This document shows positions 6,071 to 6,399 of a DNA stretch of 6,399 nucleotides, one piece after another. The stretch covers positions 1 to 6,399 of the forward strand of contig JAQIBW010000042.1 of the NCBI GenBank assembly GCA_027858865.1, in the 5' to 3' direction. Within the stretch, counting starts at the first letter, position 1, and every line of letters begins with the position of its first letter. Source of the stretch: Sulfurimonas sp. Lineage in GTDB: Bacteria; Campylobacterota; Campylobacteria; Campylobacterales; Sulfurimonadaceae. A program made the translations under genes and the position numbers. Under the pieces are notes generated by a model that saw only the letters and a list, made by a program, of their open reading frames with translations, was not told the DNA's origin and ran no database searches.

Positions 6071-6399
6071 TTACACAATCATTTTTTCAAGTTCTTCATC
6101 TATTTCTTTAAGTAAATCATCTATTTTAGTGGTGACTTTTACTTCTATACTTTTATGAATCGGTATATACGACATACTTTTTTTATCAGGTTTTGTACTA
6201 GCTTCATCTTCTGAGATTGAGATATAACCTATTCTTTTTATTGAGGTATCTACTATATCTTTTTTATCTTTTTGGCGTACAAATACAAATTTATTATGCC
6301 CATAGTATGCTGCAAATACAGCATTTTCATCAAGTAGTTTTTTATCTTTTTTAAGCACTTTAGCAACATTTTCATCAACATGATTTCTTACTTCTCTAC
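6071..6399 (-). CDS. Unrecognised charged protein, C-terminal part (5' end outside the window)
   Basis: The frame is open from the window edge at 6399 to a TAA at 6071-6073, giving 109 complete codons with no stop. A GTG at 6358 could be taken as a start, but in-frame coding sequence continues upstream of it (REVRNHVDENVAK), so the gene most likely begins beyond the window. I do not recognise the family. The visible part is rich in Lys, Asp and Glu and has no cysteine and no membrane segment. It alternates probable beta strands (AVFAAYYGHNKFVFVRQ, IKRIGYISI, IEVKVTT) with charged loops, and it ends in an acidic helix (KIDDLLKEIDEELEKM). It lies 66 bases upstream of pyrH on the same strand. 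No terminator is visible between them, so read-through into the operon is possible. Confidence 0.65.
   Translation of the reverse strand, partial: REVRNHVDENVAKVLKKDKKLLDENAVFAAYYGHNKFVFVRQKDKKDIVDTSIKRIGYISISEDEASTKPDKKSMSYIPIHKSIEVKVTTKIDDLLKEIDEELEKMIV

Noticed and set aside
6356..6358. GTG as the start of the gene upstream of pyrH
   Set aside because: The reading frame stays open to the window edge with protein-like sequence before the GTG, so it is more likely an internal Val codon.

Overview
This AT-rich window is a compact chromosomal core-gene block, with every supported gene on the minus strand. The protein families, the gene order and the short AAGGA-type ribosome binding sites point to a Campylobacterota (Epsilonproteobacteria) genome. 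From memory, the order pyrH-rpoZ-spoT-tyrS-nitronate monooxygenase-like-amiA matches Helicobacter pylori (HP0777 down to HP0772) and Campylobacter jejuni (Cj1274c down to Cj1269c). The divergent, AT-rich sequences would suit a free-living relative of the Sulfurimonas type. The genus is a guess, because no rRNA or other taxonomic marker is present.

Layout in the direction of transcription, right to left. The window opens at 6399 inside the 3' part of an unrecognised charged protein, whose stop codon is at 6071. A 66-base gap follows. It holds a candidate sigma70 -10 box, an 18-of-20 symmetric palindrome and a good ribosome binding site. Then come pyrH (UMP kinase), rpoZ (RNA polymerase omega subunit), a bifunctional-type RelA/SpoT (p)ppGpp enzyme, tyrS (tyrosyl-tRNA synthetase), an FMN-dependent nitronate monooxygenase-family protein, and the 5' part of an exported N-acetylmuramoyl-L-alanine amidase that runs off the window at base 1. 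Gaps between these six genes are 19, 5, 34, 0 and 7 bases, with no visible terminator, so they look like one operon.

How the genes may work together: pyrH supplies UDP for nucleotide and peptidoglycan precursor synthesis, tyrS charges tRNA, and the amidase remodels the wall. The SpoT-type enzyme sets (p)ppGpp levels and is cotranscribed with omega, the polymerase subunit that forms part of a ppGpp site in Proteobacteria. This is an operon linking growth rate, translation and cell wall. I see no mobile element, CRISPR array, RNA gene or defence cassette, and no stretch over 300 bases without a gene.

The most notable observation is in the SpoT-type protein. The hydrolase signature HDxxED reads HDVVVD, with Glu replaced by Val at residue 87, while the other hydrolase residues and the synthetase site look intact. 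Second, omega lacks the N-terminal Met-Ala-Arg motif linked to ppGpp binding in E. coli. I do not see a wholly new biological system here.
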